DNA of 13,665 nucleotides from an uncultured Eubacteriales bacterium. Lineage in GTDB: Bacteria > Bacillota_A > Clostridia > Lachnospirales > Cellulosilyticaceae. Below are positions 1 through 7,203 of this stretch, piece after piece (positions within the stretch are counted from its first letter, which is position 1; each line of letters begins with the position of its first letter). Below the pieces are notes generated by a model, which was given only the letters and a program-made list of their open reading frames with translations, was not told the origin of the DNA and made no database searches. The position numbers were made by a program, and so were the translations under genes. Where the stretch lies: positions 1-13,665 of the forward strand of contig USPX01000036.1 of the NCBI GenBank assembly GCA_900556665.1, read 5' to 3'.

Positions 1-1
1 T

Positions 2-511
2 ACAAACAAACTTCCTGTACTTATTCCATTATCTTCGGCACTTACTAAGGCTGATAATGCACGTACAAGCGTAACGATTACATCACTTCTTTCTACATCT
101 GACGAAGCCTTCTTAAAAACAAATCTAGAAGGGGCTACAACAAATAAAACAGCTGATGATATTGCTGGACCTTTCGATTTAGCTTATGCCATTGAAGATA
201 AAAATTCATTAGATAGTGAAAATGTAATTACTACAAGACTTGTAGTCTTTGCTGATTCTTATTTCATAGATGAAACTAAAATGAATCTTTCTTCTACTGG
301 TAATGAAACCTTTATGACTAATTGTTTAAACTGGTTACAAAATGATACATTAACAGGCTTTGAAATCCCAGGCAAATCTTCTAACGATTATGCTTTACCT
401 GCAATGAGCACTACAAAATTCTTAGCCTTCTCATGTATTGCTGTTGTAATCATTCCAGCCGTTGTGCTTATTATGGGTGTCATTGTTTTAATAAGGAGGA
501 AAAATCTTTAA
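2..511 (+). CDS. GldG-like ABC-transport auxiliary protein, C-terminal part (5' end outside window)
   Basis: The reading frame is open from the left edge to a TAA at 509-511, giving 169 residues of a longer protein. The visible part has an extracytoplasmic-looking stretch (LVVFADSYFI, then a NCLNWLQND segment), followed by one strong hydrophobic helix (about residues 139-163 of the fragment, FLAFSCIAVVIIPAVVLIMG) and a short basic tail RRKNL. This order (folded outer domain, final membrane helix, positive cytoplasmic tail) and the DUF4340 gene that follows are typical of the GldG-like 'ABC-type uncharacterized transport system' family (PF09822). Such proteins are normally encoded next to an ABC ATPase and an ABC-2 permease, which would lie left of the window. 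The substrate is unknown. The stop codon overlaps the next start by one base (TAATG), so the two genes are probably translationally coupled. The family call rests on the C-terminus and context only. Confidence 0.7.
   Translation, partial: TNKLPVLIPLSSALTKADNARTSVTITSLLSTSDEAFLKTNLEGATTNKTADDIAGPFDLAYAIEDKNSLDSENVITTRLVVFADSYFIDETKMNLSSTGNETFMTNCLNWLQNDTLTGFEIPGKSSNDYALPAMSTTKFLAFSCIAVVIIPAVVLIMGVIVLIRRKNL
493..499 (+). promoter_or_regulatory. Ribosome binding site fixing the DUF4340 start
   Basis: AAGGAGG lies inside the last codons of the upstream gene, 11 bases before the ATG at 511. It supports that start rather than an upstream in-frame ATG at 433, whose extra 26 residues would be Cys/His-rich out-of-frame sequence of the upstream gene. 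Confidence 0.75.
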
Positions 512-1917
512 TGAAAAAAAATAAATTTCTTCTATTAATTACAGTTGTATTAGTCTTATTAGTTGGACTAGCTCTCTTTGTCCAAAACAAAAAATCTCCT
601 GCTTCTGAAGAAGTATCCACTACAGATACTTCTTCAGGTATACAAAGCAATATTGAAGTTACCAATTATACAAAGGACCAAATTAGTAAGCTTACTATTA
701 CTCAAGGAGGCCAAAACCTTTCTTTCATCCCAAATGGTGAGAATTGGTGTATCGAAGGTTTAAGTGATACTGCTAACTTAAATACTGCTGCAATCAAAGT
801 ACTTTGTGATAATCTCCTTACTTTAGATGCCTTTAGGAGGCTAGAGGCTTCTAACCTTGAAGACTTTGGTCTTACAACACCTTCTAAGATTATTACTTAT
901 ACATTCACTGATGGTTCTACTAAACGTATTTTATTAGGTAATCATACACCTGATAACCGTAGCGTTTACCTTTTGCAAGAAGATACCTCAAAACTCTTCC
1001 TTATTACTTCCTCTATGGCAGATAGCTTCAAAGGTGATGTAACCTTATTTAGAACTACTGAATTAGATAAATTTGATACAGCTACAGTTACAGCCCTTAA
1101 AGCTTCTGGTAAAGATATTGAACCTATTGAAGTTAAATCAAATGACGAACTCAGTGCCTATACTACTGCTTATCTTTTAAAGCTTAATGATGGCACCACA
1201 AGGGATATGAGTACTACTAATTTTGTAGAACTGCTTAAACTTATCCCATCACCTATTATCATTGAAAACTTTGTAGCTGACGATGTCACAGATTTAAGTT
1301 CTTATGGTTTAGATAACCCTACTTTAGATTTATACATTCAAAATACTACTACTGAAACTGATCCAGAGACTAATAAAGCTAAAGATGTGGTTACCGAAAT
1401 CCATTATTTATGGGGTAATACAACTGAAGATGGACAAGTTTACTTTATGAAAGCCGGTACACAAAGTGTCTATAGTATGAATAGTGATTTCTTAGCACCC
1501 CTTCTTAAAGACTTTGATCCATTTTATTTATCCGCTAAATTTACTCAGCTTACTAATATTGCTGATGTCATTGCCATTGATATCTCACTTTTAGGGCAAA
1601 ACTATACACTAAAAGTAGATAATGACACTTATATGCTCAATGATAAAAAGCTTAGTGCTGATGATTTCAAAGCCATTTATAAAAACATTATTGGTATCTC
1701 AGCAGACACTGAATTTAAAGGAGCTACTTTAACCGGGGACTCACCTATTGCGACTTTCATCTTTACTTCACCCGAAGGCGAGAAGACTACTTACACTTAT
1801 TATCCATATGATAAGCAGTTTTATCAAACAAGCTTTAAAGGTACTAGTGTAGTAGGCTGCAATATTAAACAATTTACTTATCTTAAAGATTGTTTAGATG
1901 CTGACCTTGGGCAATAA
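511..1917 (+). CDS. DUF4340 domain-containing protein, membrane-anchored
   Basis: 468 residues from the ATG at 511. Residues 7-24 form a hydrophobic N-terminal anchor or signal segment (LLLITVVLVLLVGLALF) after a basic MKKNK start. A low-complexity Ser/Thr/Glu linker follows, and the rest should lie outside the membrane. Two DUF4340-like modules are visible, each with the family's GL..P turn: FGLTTP at 119-124 and YGLDNP at 265-270. Both are followed by beta-strand-rich segments and by a 'G(N/T)..DG..YF' type hairpin (LLGNHTPDNRSVYLL; WGNTTEDGQVYFM). DUF4340 proteins are commonly encoded beside GldG and an ABC-2 type exporter and are presumed to be extracytoplasmic parts of that system. No catalytic motif is visible and the biochemical role is not known. 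The gene overlaps the GldG-like gene by one base and ends three bases before a strong hairpin, so it is the last gene of its operon. Confidence 0.85.
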   Translation: MKKNKFLLLITVVLVLLVGLALFVQNKKSPASEEVSTTDTSSGIQSNIEVTNYTKDQISKLTITQGGQNLSFIPNGENWCIEGLSDTANLNTAAIKVLCDNLLTLDAFRRLEASNLEDFGLTTPSKIITYTFTDGSTKRILLGNHTPDNRSVYLLQEDTSKLFLITSSMADSFKGDVTLFRTTELDKFDTATVTALKASGKDIEPIEVKSNDELSAYTTAYLLKLNDGTTRDMSTTNFVELLKLIPSPIIIENFVADDVTDLSSYGLDNPTLDLYIQNTTTETDPETNKAKDVVTEIHYLWGNTTEDGQVYFMKAGTQSVYSMNSDFLAPLLKDFDPFYLSAKFTQLTNIADVIAIDISLLGQNYTLKVDNDTYMLNDKKLSADDFKAIYKNIIGISADTEFKGATLTGDSPIATFIFTSPEGEKTTYTYYPYDKQFYQTSFKGTSVVGCNIKQFTYLKDCLDADLGQ

Positions 1918-1920
1918 CAT

Positions 1921-1968
1921 AAAAAGAAGCTTCAACATCCTATATAAAAGATGTTGAAGCTTCTTTTT
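1921..1968. terminator. Bidirectional intrinsic terminator between convergent genes
   Basis: A perfect 19-bp inverted repeat (1921-1939 with 1950-1968) around a 10-base loop. The stem starts with AAAAA and ends with TTTTT, so it gives a hairpin plus U-run on either strand. It begins three bases after the DUF4340 stop. It is also the first hairpin met beyond the - strand gene that stops at 2087, so it probably serves both. Confidence 0.9.
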
Positions 1969-2086
1969 ATAAACTAAGTTCTTTTAACCCCATAGCTTAT
2001 ATAATATGTTTTATTAGAATGGTTTAATTTTTGCCAATCAAAATCTTTATGAGACTTAGCCTTTCTACTTGAGTGTACCGTGCGAC

Positions 2087-3520
2087 TTATATACTTTGCT
2101 CAGCCTGTTTATCCTCTATGTTAGACATTTCATTTTTGATATCCTTATTATCTTCTACTTTGGGACTTTCTTCTTTGGCACCCTTATTCTCTTCTACCTT
2201 TGAGTCCTCTTCTTTTATACCCTTATCTTCTTCTATCTTTAAGCCCTCTTCTTTTGTACTCTTATCTTCTTCTATCTTTAAGTCATCTTCTTTTGTACCC
2301 TTATCCTCTTCTATCTTTGACTCCTCTTCTTTGGTACTCTTATCCTCTTCTATCTTTGACTCATCTTCTTTGGTACCTTCATCAGTTTTTACTTCTGATT
2401 TAGTTTCCTCACTCTGTAAATAAATATTGTTACCATCATTATGGGTTATAAAATATTTTTTATCAGCTGAATATACATTAATAAAAAATCCTTTTTCTTC
2501 TAAATGAATCTCTTCTGCTAATCCTATTTCTTCTATGACTAATCTTAAGTCCGTCTTTACCTCAGTCATATCTATTGGCATGTAGTAGCCTATGCTTTGT
2601 GATGCTTGTTGCCTTTCAATAGCTACAATTATGGCTTTATTACCTATCGTCGTATACCTTTCTAACTCAATAGGTGAAATACATTCTCCTTCTAACAACT
2701 TACCTTGATAAACAATTACTTGCCCACCCATTATTTTCAGACTTCCTTCATCACCTCTATATTGATACCCACTACCAATAGCTCTACTGCTATGTCCTGC
2801 TTTAACAACTATATGTCCTCCATTAATTTCCACAAGAGGTACTGTACTCTTAAAACCTCCACCTATTCCTGCGCCACCACCATCTGATACTTCACAATAT
2901 ACATTGCCTCCATTAATCACAATGCTTCTCATACCTTGATTTCCGGAACCTGCCGCACTTCCAATAGCTGCATTACATCCTGATGTATACGCCTGTATAC
3001 TCCCCCCATTAATATATAATCTGCCACCACTTCCACTGGTTGGACCACCTATGGCGCCAGCAAAGCTACTTCCCTTTACAGTTAATGTCCCTGTGCTCTG
3101 CTCTGAAATTGTTAGATTGCCTTGCCCTGTAATAACCACACCTGTTTGTTCCTTGGCTCCTAATACGCTATTATCACCTTTAAGTATTATTATAGCCTTG
3201 CCATTAACCTCTATACCTCCAAGCTTCTTCTCTTTAGAAACATCTATATTCACATTTTCTAATACAATCTCTGCACTTTTCACTCCATAATCTACAATAA
3301 TCCTATAAGGTGTGCTAGTTGTACTACAAGTCACATAATACCGCCCTGCTGTAGTAATCTGCAAATTACTTTGTGCTAAATCATACATTTTATATCCATT
3401 ATGCATTATATGATTTTGCGGGGTATTACTCCCCTTTATTACCGCCCTTTCTAGATTACCTAATGAAAATCCTACTATAAGTATGACAAGTCCTATTAAT
3501 ACTCTCTTATATGTAGTCAT
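2087..3520 (-). CDS. Putative exported parallel beta-helix protein with charged C-terminal repeats
   Basis: 477 residues; the ATG at 3520 follows an AAGGAG site six bases away. Residues 7-20 (VLIGLVILIVGFSL) are a signal peptide or membrane anchor. Residues about 100-285 are Gly-rich with a repeating rung: (I/M)xGGx(I/V)xx at about 180, 212, 242 and 273, alternating with AIGG/AIGS/GIGGG turns at about 166, 195, 227 and 257. A spacing near 31 residues fits a right-handed beta-helix of the kind found in clostridial cell-surface and carbohydrate-binding proteins (DUF4353-type proteins are the closest I can name). Residues about 286-370 form a second, less repetitive region. From residue 383 onward come 13-residue Lys/Glu/Asp repeats. 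No LPXTG, S-layer-homology or dockerin motif is visible, so attachment would be through the N-terminus. Ligand binding is inference. The glmM terminator lies upstream, so the gene needs its own promoter; I see no convincing one. Confidence 0.6.
   Translation of the reverse strand: MTTYKRVLIGLVILIVGFSLGNLERAVIKGSNTPQNHIMHNGYKMYDLAQSNLQITTAGRYYVTCSTTSTPYRIIVDYGVKSAEIVLENVNIDVSKEKKLGGIEVNGKAIIILKGDNSVLGAKEQTGVVITGQGNLTISEQSTGTLTVKGSSFAGAIGGPTSGSGGRLYINGGSIQAYTSGCNAAIGSAAGSGNQGMRSIVINGGNVYCEVSDGGGAGIGGGFKSTVPLVEINGGHIVVKAGHSSRAIGSGYQYRGDEGSLKIMGGQVIVYQGKLLEGECISPIELERYTTIGNKAIIVAIERQQASQSIGYYMPIDMTEVKTDLRLVIEEIGLAEEIHLEEKGFFINVYSADKKYFITHNDGNNIYLQSEETKSEVKTDEGTKEDESKIEEDKSTKEEESKIEEDKGTKEDDLKIEEDKSTKEEGLKIEEDKGIKEEDSKVEENKGAKEESPKVEDNKDIKNEMSNIEDKQAEQSI
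2105..2374 (-). repeat. Tandem 39-bp coding repeats (13-residue Lys/Glu-rich unit, about 7 copies)
   Basis: Within the 2087-3520 gene, residues 383-460 are six contiguous 13-residue units of the type TKEDESKIEEDKS, followed by a degenerate seventh to residue 472. Units 1-2, 3-4 and 5-6 group as pairs (ends DKS/DKG, DKS/DKG, NKG/NKD), so the array seems to have grown partly by 78-bp duplication. The unit is highly charged and lacks hydrophobic residues except one Ile or Val, suggesting an extended spacer or solvent-exposed helix. Divergence increases towards the 3' end of the gene. Confidence 0.9.
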
Positions 3521-3590
3521 CTCCTACTCCTTTTTCTTAACATTTTCTTAAGTGTTGCCATCTCTAATATTTTCATTCATTTTTAGTACG

Positions 3591-3625
3591 AAAAAGGCAT
3601 AAAACCCATTATAGTTTTATGCCTT
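3591..3625 (-). terminator. Intrinsic terminator after glmM
   Basis: A 12-bp perfect stem (3594-3605 with 3614-3625) and an 8-base loop. On the - strand it is followed by a run of U from the A-tract at 3591-3595. It starts 18 bases past the glmM stop. Confidence 0.85.
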
Positions 3626-3643
3626 CTTTTATCTCTCAATATA

Positions 3644-4975
3644 TTATTGTAATCTTTCTTCAATGAAAGTTGCAAGTTCTTGTGCTTCTTTTTCAATAAC
3701 AGCTTGGTCTTTACCTTCAATCATAACACGTACAAGTGGTTCTGTACCTGATGGTCTAATAAGTACACGACCTTCGCCTTTGAATTTTTCTTCTAATGCT
3801 GCAATTCTTTCTTGAATTTCTAAGTCTTCAATATATGCATGTTTGTTTTCATTTTTAACATGTGGGAAAATTTGCATGCATTGTTTAAGTTCAGATAAAG
3901 GTTTACCTGTTTTCTTCATAACGTATAATAATTGGATTGCTGTAATAAGTCCATCTCCAGTTGTATTATAGTCTAAGAAGATTACGTGTCCTGATTGCTC
4001 ACCACCAAGGTTATATCCATGTTTAAGCATTTTTTCAAGTACATAACGATCACCAACTCTTGTTTGAATAAGGTTGATGTCTTTTTCTTTACTCATTACT
4101 GTAAAACCTAAGTTACTCATAACTGTTGCAACAATTGTATCACGTTTTAAGATACCTCTTTCTTTCATATCTAAACCAACGATACTAAGAATTTGGTCAC
4201 CATCAATCATTTCACCATTTTCATCAACTGCAAGACATCTGTCAGCATCTCCATCAAAAGCGATACCTACTTCAGCTTTGCGTCCTACCACTTGACTTTG
4301 AAGATCTTTCATATGTGTTGAACCACAAAGTTTGTTGATGTTTACACCATTTGGTTTGTGGTGAATTACTTCAACATCTGCACCTAAACGTGCTAAAGCA
4401 ATAGGTGCTACTTCTGAAGCTGCACCATTTGCACAGTCAATAAGTACTTTAAGCCCATTTAAGTCTCCAGGGATTGTATTACATACATAATCAATATATT
4501 TATCAATTACTGAATGATCCATATCCCATGTTCCAATTTCTTCACCTGTTGGTGCTGGAATATTATCACTTCTTGTTAAAATAAGGTTTTCAATTTCTTC
4601 TTCTAATTCATCACGTAATTTATATCCTTCATTATTGAAGAATTTAATTCCATTAAACTCTAATGGATTGTGTGAAGCAGAAATCATAACCCCTGCATCA
4701 GCTCCAAGTTCTCTTGTTAAATATGCTACGGCAGGTGTAGGTACAACGCCTACTGAAATTGCTTTAGCACCAACTGAACAAATACCAGCTACAAGTGCTG
4801 CTTCTAACATTGTTCCTGAAATTCGTGTATCTCTAGCTACAATAATTTTTGGTTGTTTCTTAGTTTCTTTTGTTAAAACGTACGCACCAGCTTGACCTAC
4901 TTGATAAGCAAGTTTACCTGTAAGTTCTGTATTAGCAACGCCGCGTACACCATCTGTTCCGAATAATTTACCCAT
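3644..4975 (-). CDS. glmM: Phosphoglucosamine mutase
   Basis: 443 residues, close to the usual length of about 445. The enzyme converts glucosamine 6-phosphate to glucosamine 1-phosphate, on the cytoplasmic route to UDP-GlcNAc and peptidoglycan. All family blocks are present: N-terminal KLFGTDGVRG (residues 3-12); the phosphoserine loop ISASHNP with the catalytic Ser at 101; the metal-binding loop DGDADR (D241, D243, D245); a sugar-recognition GGEQSGH; and the phosphate-binding RPSGTEP starting at residue 407. The GTDGVRG start and the overall match favour GlmM over phosphomannomutase or phosphoglucomutase. GAGGAG eight bases upstream fixes the ATG at 4975. It lies 84 bases downstream of the ROK kinase gene with no terminator visible between them, so both are probably on one transcript, ended by the hairpin at 3591-3625. 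Confidence 0.96.
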   Translation of the reverse strand: MGKLFGTDGVRGVANTELTGKLAYQVGQAGAYVLTKETKKQPKIIVARDTRISGTMLEAALVAGICSVGAKAISVGVVPTPAVAYLTRELGADAGVMISASHNPLEFNGIKFFNNEGYKLRDELEEEIENLILTRSDNIPAPTGEEIGTWDMDHSVIDKYIDYVCNTIPGDLNGLKVLIDCANGAASEVAPIALARLGADVEVIHHKPNGVNINKLCGSTHMKDLQSQVVGRKAEVGIAFDGDADRCLAVDENGEMIDGDQILSIVGLDMKERGILKRDTIVATVMSNLGFTVMSKEKDINLIQTRVGDRYVLEKMLKHGYNLGGEQSGHVIFLDYNTTGDGLITAIQLLYVMKKTGKPLSELKQCMQIFPHVKNENKHAYIEDLEIQERIAALEEKFKGEGRVLIRPSGTEPLVRVMIEGKDQAVIEKEAQELATFIEERLQ

Positions 4976-5059
4976 TAAAAAAACTCCTCACTTTCTCTTT
5001 GAGGTATAGTATAGTCTATCCCATTTATTATAAACTGATTTTACTATTCTTACAATATT

Positions 5060-6019
5060 TTAATTCTCACAAAGCATAGCTGCACCAACGAGTCCAGCCT
5101 CACTTCCTAGTGCAGCCACATTAATTTCTGTCATCATTTGTCCACCAAAAACCATACTCCTTAATTTTTTTCTAAGTGGAAAAATCAAACTCTCTTTCTG
5201 TCTTGATACCCCCCCTCCGATTAATATAATTTCAGGCTTAAAAGCATTAATTATATTGTTTAAACCAATAGCTAAATATGTAATATATTCATCTACTAAT
5301 TTACTTGCAATCTCATCACCTTGTTTAGCAGCCTCAAAGGGTATCCTTGCATTCATCTTGTCTAAATTTCCCTTAGTTAGCTTATTCATGATGGACTGAG
5401 GATATTTTTTAGCCACCTCTCTAGCCATATTGGTAAAACCTAAAGCTGAACCATAAGCTTCAAAGCAACCTTTATTACCACAGGTACATGCTCTTCCATC
5501 CTTCACAATAATTTGATGTCCCAGTTCTCCCCCTCCTGGTTGACATCCACTAAACAATTTACCATCTATAACAATCCCGCTTCCTACACCAGTTCCAAGT
5601 GTTATAATAATGGCACTATTGTAACCTTTAGCTTTCCCAGCTTTAACCTCTCCTAATGCTGCACAATCCGCATCATTAGCAACTCTAATTAATATCTTTT
5701 TCCCTAAATTTCCTAACTTTCTTCTAATATAATGAACAATATCAAAATCCCTTACTGCAATGTTATTAGAATAGACAATACGCCCTTTTTTGCGATCAAT
5801 TGTTCCCGGCGCACCTATACCAATTCCTATTAGATTCATATTATCCAAACTATAGTTCTCTATAATCTGCATACATAGTCTTACAATATCATCACAAATT
5901 CTTCTAATCCCCCGCTCCCTAGAAGTAGGTTTTTGTACCTTTTCTATAATATGCCCCTTTTCATCTACAAGCCCTACCACGATGTTCGTTCCGCCTAAAT
6001 CCACACCAATATAAAACAT
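5060..6019 (-). CDS. ROK-family sugar kinase, probable glucokinase
   Basis: 319 residues, standard for the family. It should phosphorylate glucose (or a related hexose) with ATP at position 6 in the cytoplasm. Visible motifs: N-terminal phosphate-binding DLGGTN (7-12); GIGIGAPG (65-72); the ND of NDAD at 115-116, where Asp116 is the expected catalytic base; the ATP-site LGTGVGSG (131-138); and the ROK zinc site with ELGH (His168) and CxCGxxGCxE (Cys178, Cys180, Cys185). There is no N-terminal helix-turn-helix, so it is a kinase and not a NagC/XylR-type repressor. Specificity cannot be read with certainty: GlcNAc or ManNAc kinases share these motifs, and placement before glmM would also suit an amino-sugar role. 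The nearby mannan operon releases glucose, which suits glucokinase. The start follows a GGGAGAGG site. Confidence 0.85.
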   Translation of the reverse strand: MFYIGVDLGGTNIVVGLVDEKGHIIEKVQKPTSRERGIRRICDDIVRLCMQIIENYSLDNMNLIGIGIGAPGTIDRKKGRIVYSNNIAVRDFDIVHYIRRKLGNLGKKILIRVANDADCAALGEVKAGKAKGYNSAIIITLGTGVGSGIVIDGKLFSGCQPGGGELGHQIIVKDGRACTCGNKGCFEAYGSALGFTNMAREVAKKYPQSIMNKLTKGNLDKMNARIPFEAAKQGDEIASKLVDEYITYLAIGLNNIINAFKPEIILIGGGVSRQKESLIFPLRKKLRSMVFGGQMMTEINVAALGSEAGLVGAAMLCEN

Positions 6020-6052
6020 GTAGCCTCTCCCTTCAGCTTATTTATTTTTTAT

Positions 6053-6061
6053 ATTATACCA
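6053..6061 (-). promoter_or_regulatory. Extended -10 promoter of the ROK-glmM unit
   Basis: On the - strand the sequence reads TGGTATAAT, a consensus -10 with the TGn extension, about 33 bases before the ROK start codon. The -35 region (GAGATA at 17-bp spacing, 6076-6081) is poor, which is usual for extended -10 promoters. It lies between the terminator of the upstream cassette and the kinase gene. Confidence 0.7.
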
Positions 6062-6100
6062 AATTATTATAATTTTATCTCTTTATTTAATACTTTGAAT

Positions 6101-6150
6101 AAAAAAACTTCTTGTATCAAGCTAACTCAAGCGTTGATATAAGAAGTTTT
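6101..6150 (-). terminator. Intrinsic terminator overlapping the 3' end of the subtilase-like gene
   Basis: A 17-bp stem (6104-6120 with 6134-6150, one wobble position) around a 13-base loop. On the - strand it is followed by U7 from the A-run at 6101-6107. The stop codon of the upstream gene (TGA, 6127-6129) falls in the loop, and its last codons form the 5' arm. Confidence 0.9.
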
Positions 6151-6675
6151 ACTGTATACTATTTTTTTCCCTACTCCAATTACCCCTTTATACATTGCTG
6201 GGTAATCTAATGATTCTGTCACATTAGAATAACTTGCATAAATTTGCATTTGTTTCTGATTTCCTAGTATATACTGTTCAAATTCAGCACTATATATATC
6301 TGAACTCATGCTAATATTAATAACCTTTATGCCTTCTTTCTTCATCATTTCCAAACCTTTTATAATTCTATCTGTTGTTACTATTCCCTCTCTATCACTA
6401 GCTGAATAATAGTATATCTCTTGATTTGGTGCATATTCTTGTGCAAACTCCACCATTTTATCACCATGTGTTAACGTATTACCTTTTATCTCTTCTACTG
6501 GATTTAATACTATCAAATCCTCATATTCTAATGATAAGTTCTCATCTATTATACCTAGTCTACCACTATTTTCTATAGATGTTATACTAGTAATACTATG
6601 GTTAAATATAATATTACATATAATAACAAATACGCCTCCCCACAGTATTACTTTACGTAGTCCAATCTTTTTCAT
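6127..6675 (-). CDS. Membrane-anchored subtilase-like (S8) protein lacking the catalytic Ser region
   Basis: 182 residues. Residues 8-24 form an N-terminal hydrophobic anchor or signal segment; the rest would be outside the membrane. It resembles a compact subtilisin core: GIID (Asp44) matches the Asp box, THGDKM (His70) the His box, and YAPNQEIYYY followed by IVTTDRIIKGLEMMKKEGIKVINISMS (about residues 99-124, read across two blocks) the helix and strand that follow. YASYSN (Asn151) sits where the oxyanion Asn is expected, and YPAMYKGVIGVG matches the block before the substrate-binding loop. The protein then ends after twelve more residues, with no GTSxA Ser box, so it should not be an active protease by the usual mechanism. 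Its ATG overlaps the stop of the 168-aa gene by one base (TAATG). The homology is read by eye and remote. It could be a pseudo-enzyme, an immunity or binding protein, or a decayed protease. Confidence 0.55.
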   Translation of the reverse strand: MKKIGLRKVILWGGVFVIICNIIFNHSITSITSIENSGRLGIIDENLSLEYEDLIVLNPVEEIKGNTLTHGDKMVEFAQEYAPNQEIYYYSASDREGIVTTDRIIKGLEMMKKEGIKVINISMSSDIYSAEFEQYILGNQKQMQIYASYSNVTESLDYPAMYKGVIGVGKKIVYSKTSYINA

Positions 6676-7181
6676 TATTTTAACTTCCCATTAATAACAA
6701 AAGAAAAATCATGAATAAAAGTATCCATCAATACTTCATTATCTAAGGTAAATATAAAATCATATTGATCATATATTGGATTATCAATATATAACTTATT
6801 ATTATAGTATTCTTCTAACTCCTTAGTATCTAATCTATTTGTTATATCTCTTATTGAAATTTTCATCATTTCACTTATTTTTTCCCTATTATCATCTTGA
6901 TTTAAATCTATAATATATATTTTTTTATCATCTTGTGATTTTATAACATCTTCTCTGTCATATTTAGGATAACTAATTTTTATATTTTCAACTTCTATTT
7001 TTTTATTCTCTTTAGCCCATTTTACAATCTCAGGCTCTTCCATAATATGTAACAGGCGACGGTATATATATATATACTCTGACTGCTCAATTATCATTTT
7101 CATTAGTTGTGTTAATTTCATATCTTGAGTTCCAATAATAAAGAAATCATTCATAACTAATTGTGTTAAACTTTGTTTCAT
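6675..7181 (-). CDS. Hypothetical 168-aa protein, no recognised family
   Basis: I do not recognise this protein. The ATG at 7181 is chosen over an in-frame GTG at 7190 because TAGGTAGGTG (7188-7197) is a ribosome binding site six bases before that ATG and includes the GTG itself. There is no clear signal peptide or membrane helix, so it is probably cytoplasmic. The sequence is rich in Ile, Lys, Asp, Glu and Tyr, with predicted helices around residues 20-55 (LTQLMKMIIEQSEYIYIYRR) and 95-125, and a strand-like KKIYIIDLNQ near the middle. The C-terminal third is acidic and aromatic (NNKLYIDNPIYDQYDFIFTLD). The gene follows a terminator-like hairpin and is coupled by a one-base overlap to the subtilase-like gene, so the two proteins probably act together. 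It is more AT-rich than the flanking metabolic genes, which suggests acquired DNA. Confidence 0.7.
   Translation of the reverse strand: MKQSLTQLVMNDFFIIGTQDMKLTQLMKMIIEQSEYIYIYRRLLHIMEEPEIVKWAKENKKIEVENIKISYPKYDREDVIKSQDDKKIYIIDLNQDDNREKISEMMKISIRDITNRLDTKELEEYYNNKLYIDNPIYDQYDFIFTLDNEVLMDTFIHDFSFVINGKLK
7063..7076. repeat. (TA)7 dinucleotide tract inside the 168-aa gene
   Basis: Seven TA units encode part of an EYIYIYRR segment. Slippage by one unit would shift the frame about 40 codons into the protein. Confidence 0.85.
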
Positions 7182-7187
7182 TATATT

Positions 7188-7197
7188 CACCTACCTA
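7188..7197 (-). promoter_or_regulatory. Ribosome binding site deciding the start of the 168-aa gene
   Basis: The - strand reads TAGGTAGGTG, then six bases, then ATG at 7181. The GTG of an alternative, longer start is part of this site, so the longer form is unlikely. Confidence 0.7.
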
Positions 7198-7203
7198 AAT
7201 TCT

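Noticed and set aside
433..511. Longer N-terminus for the DUF4340 protein
   Set aside because: The extra residues are the upstream gene read out of frame; the ATG at 511 has a good ribosome binding site and starts a normal leader segment.
1970..2086. Possible small gene or RNA between the shared terminator and the 2087 gene
   Set aside because: No hairpin, start with ribosome binding site, or conserved motif could be supported in these 117 bases.
2105..2374. CRISPR-like periodicity
   Set aside because: Units are contiguous without unique spacers and stay in frame with a protein, so these are coding tandem repeats.
2073..2423. Ser/Leu-rich open frames on the + strand over the repeat region
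   Set aside because: They are antisense shadows of the 39-bp Lys/Glu repeats; periodic coding on the - strand keeps the opposite frames open, and no ribosome binding site is present.
3644..4975. Phosphomannomutase for mannose 1-phosphate from the mannan operon
   Set aside because: The FGTDGVRG start and overall blocks are those of GlmM; a phosphomannomutase for this pathway is not visible here.
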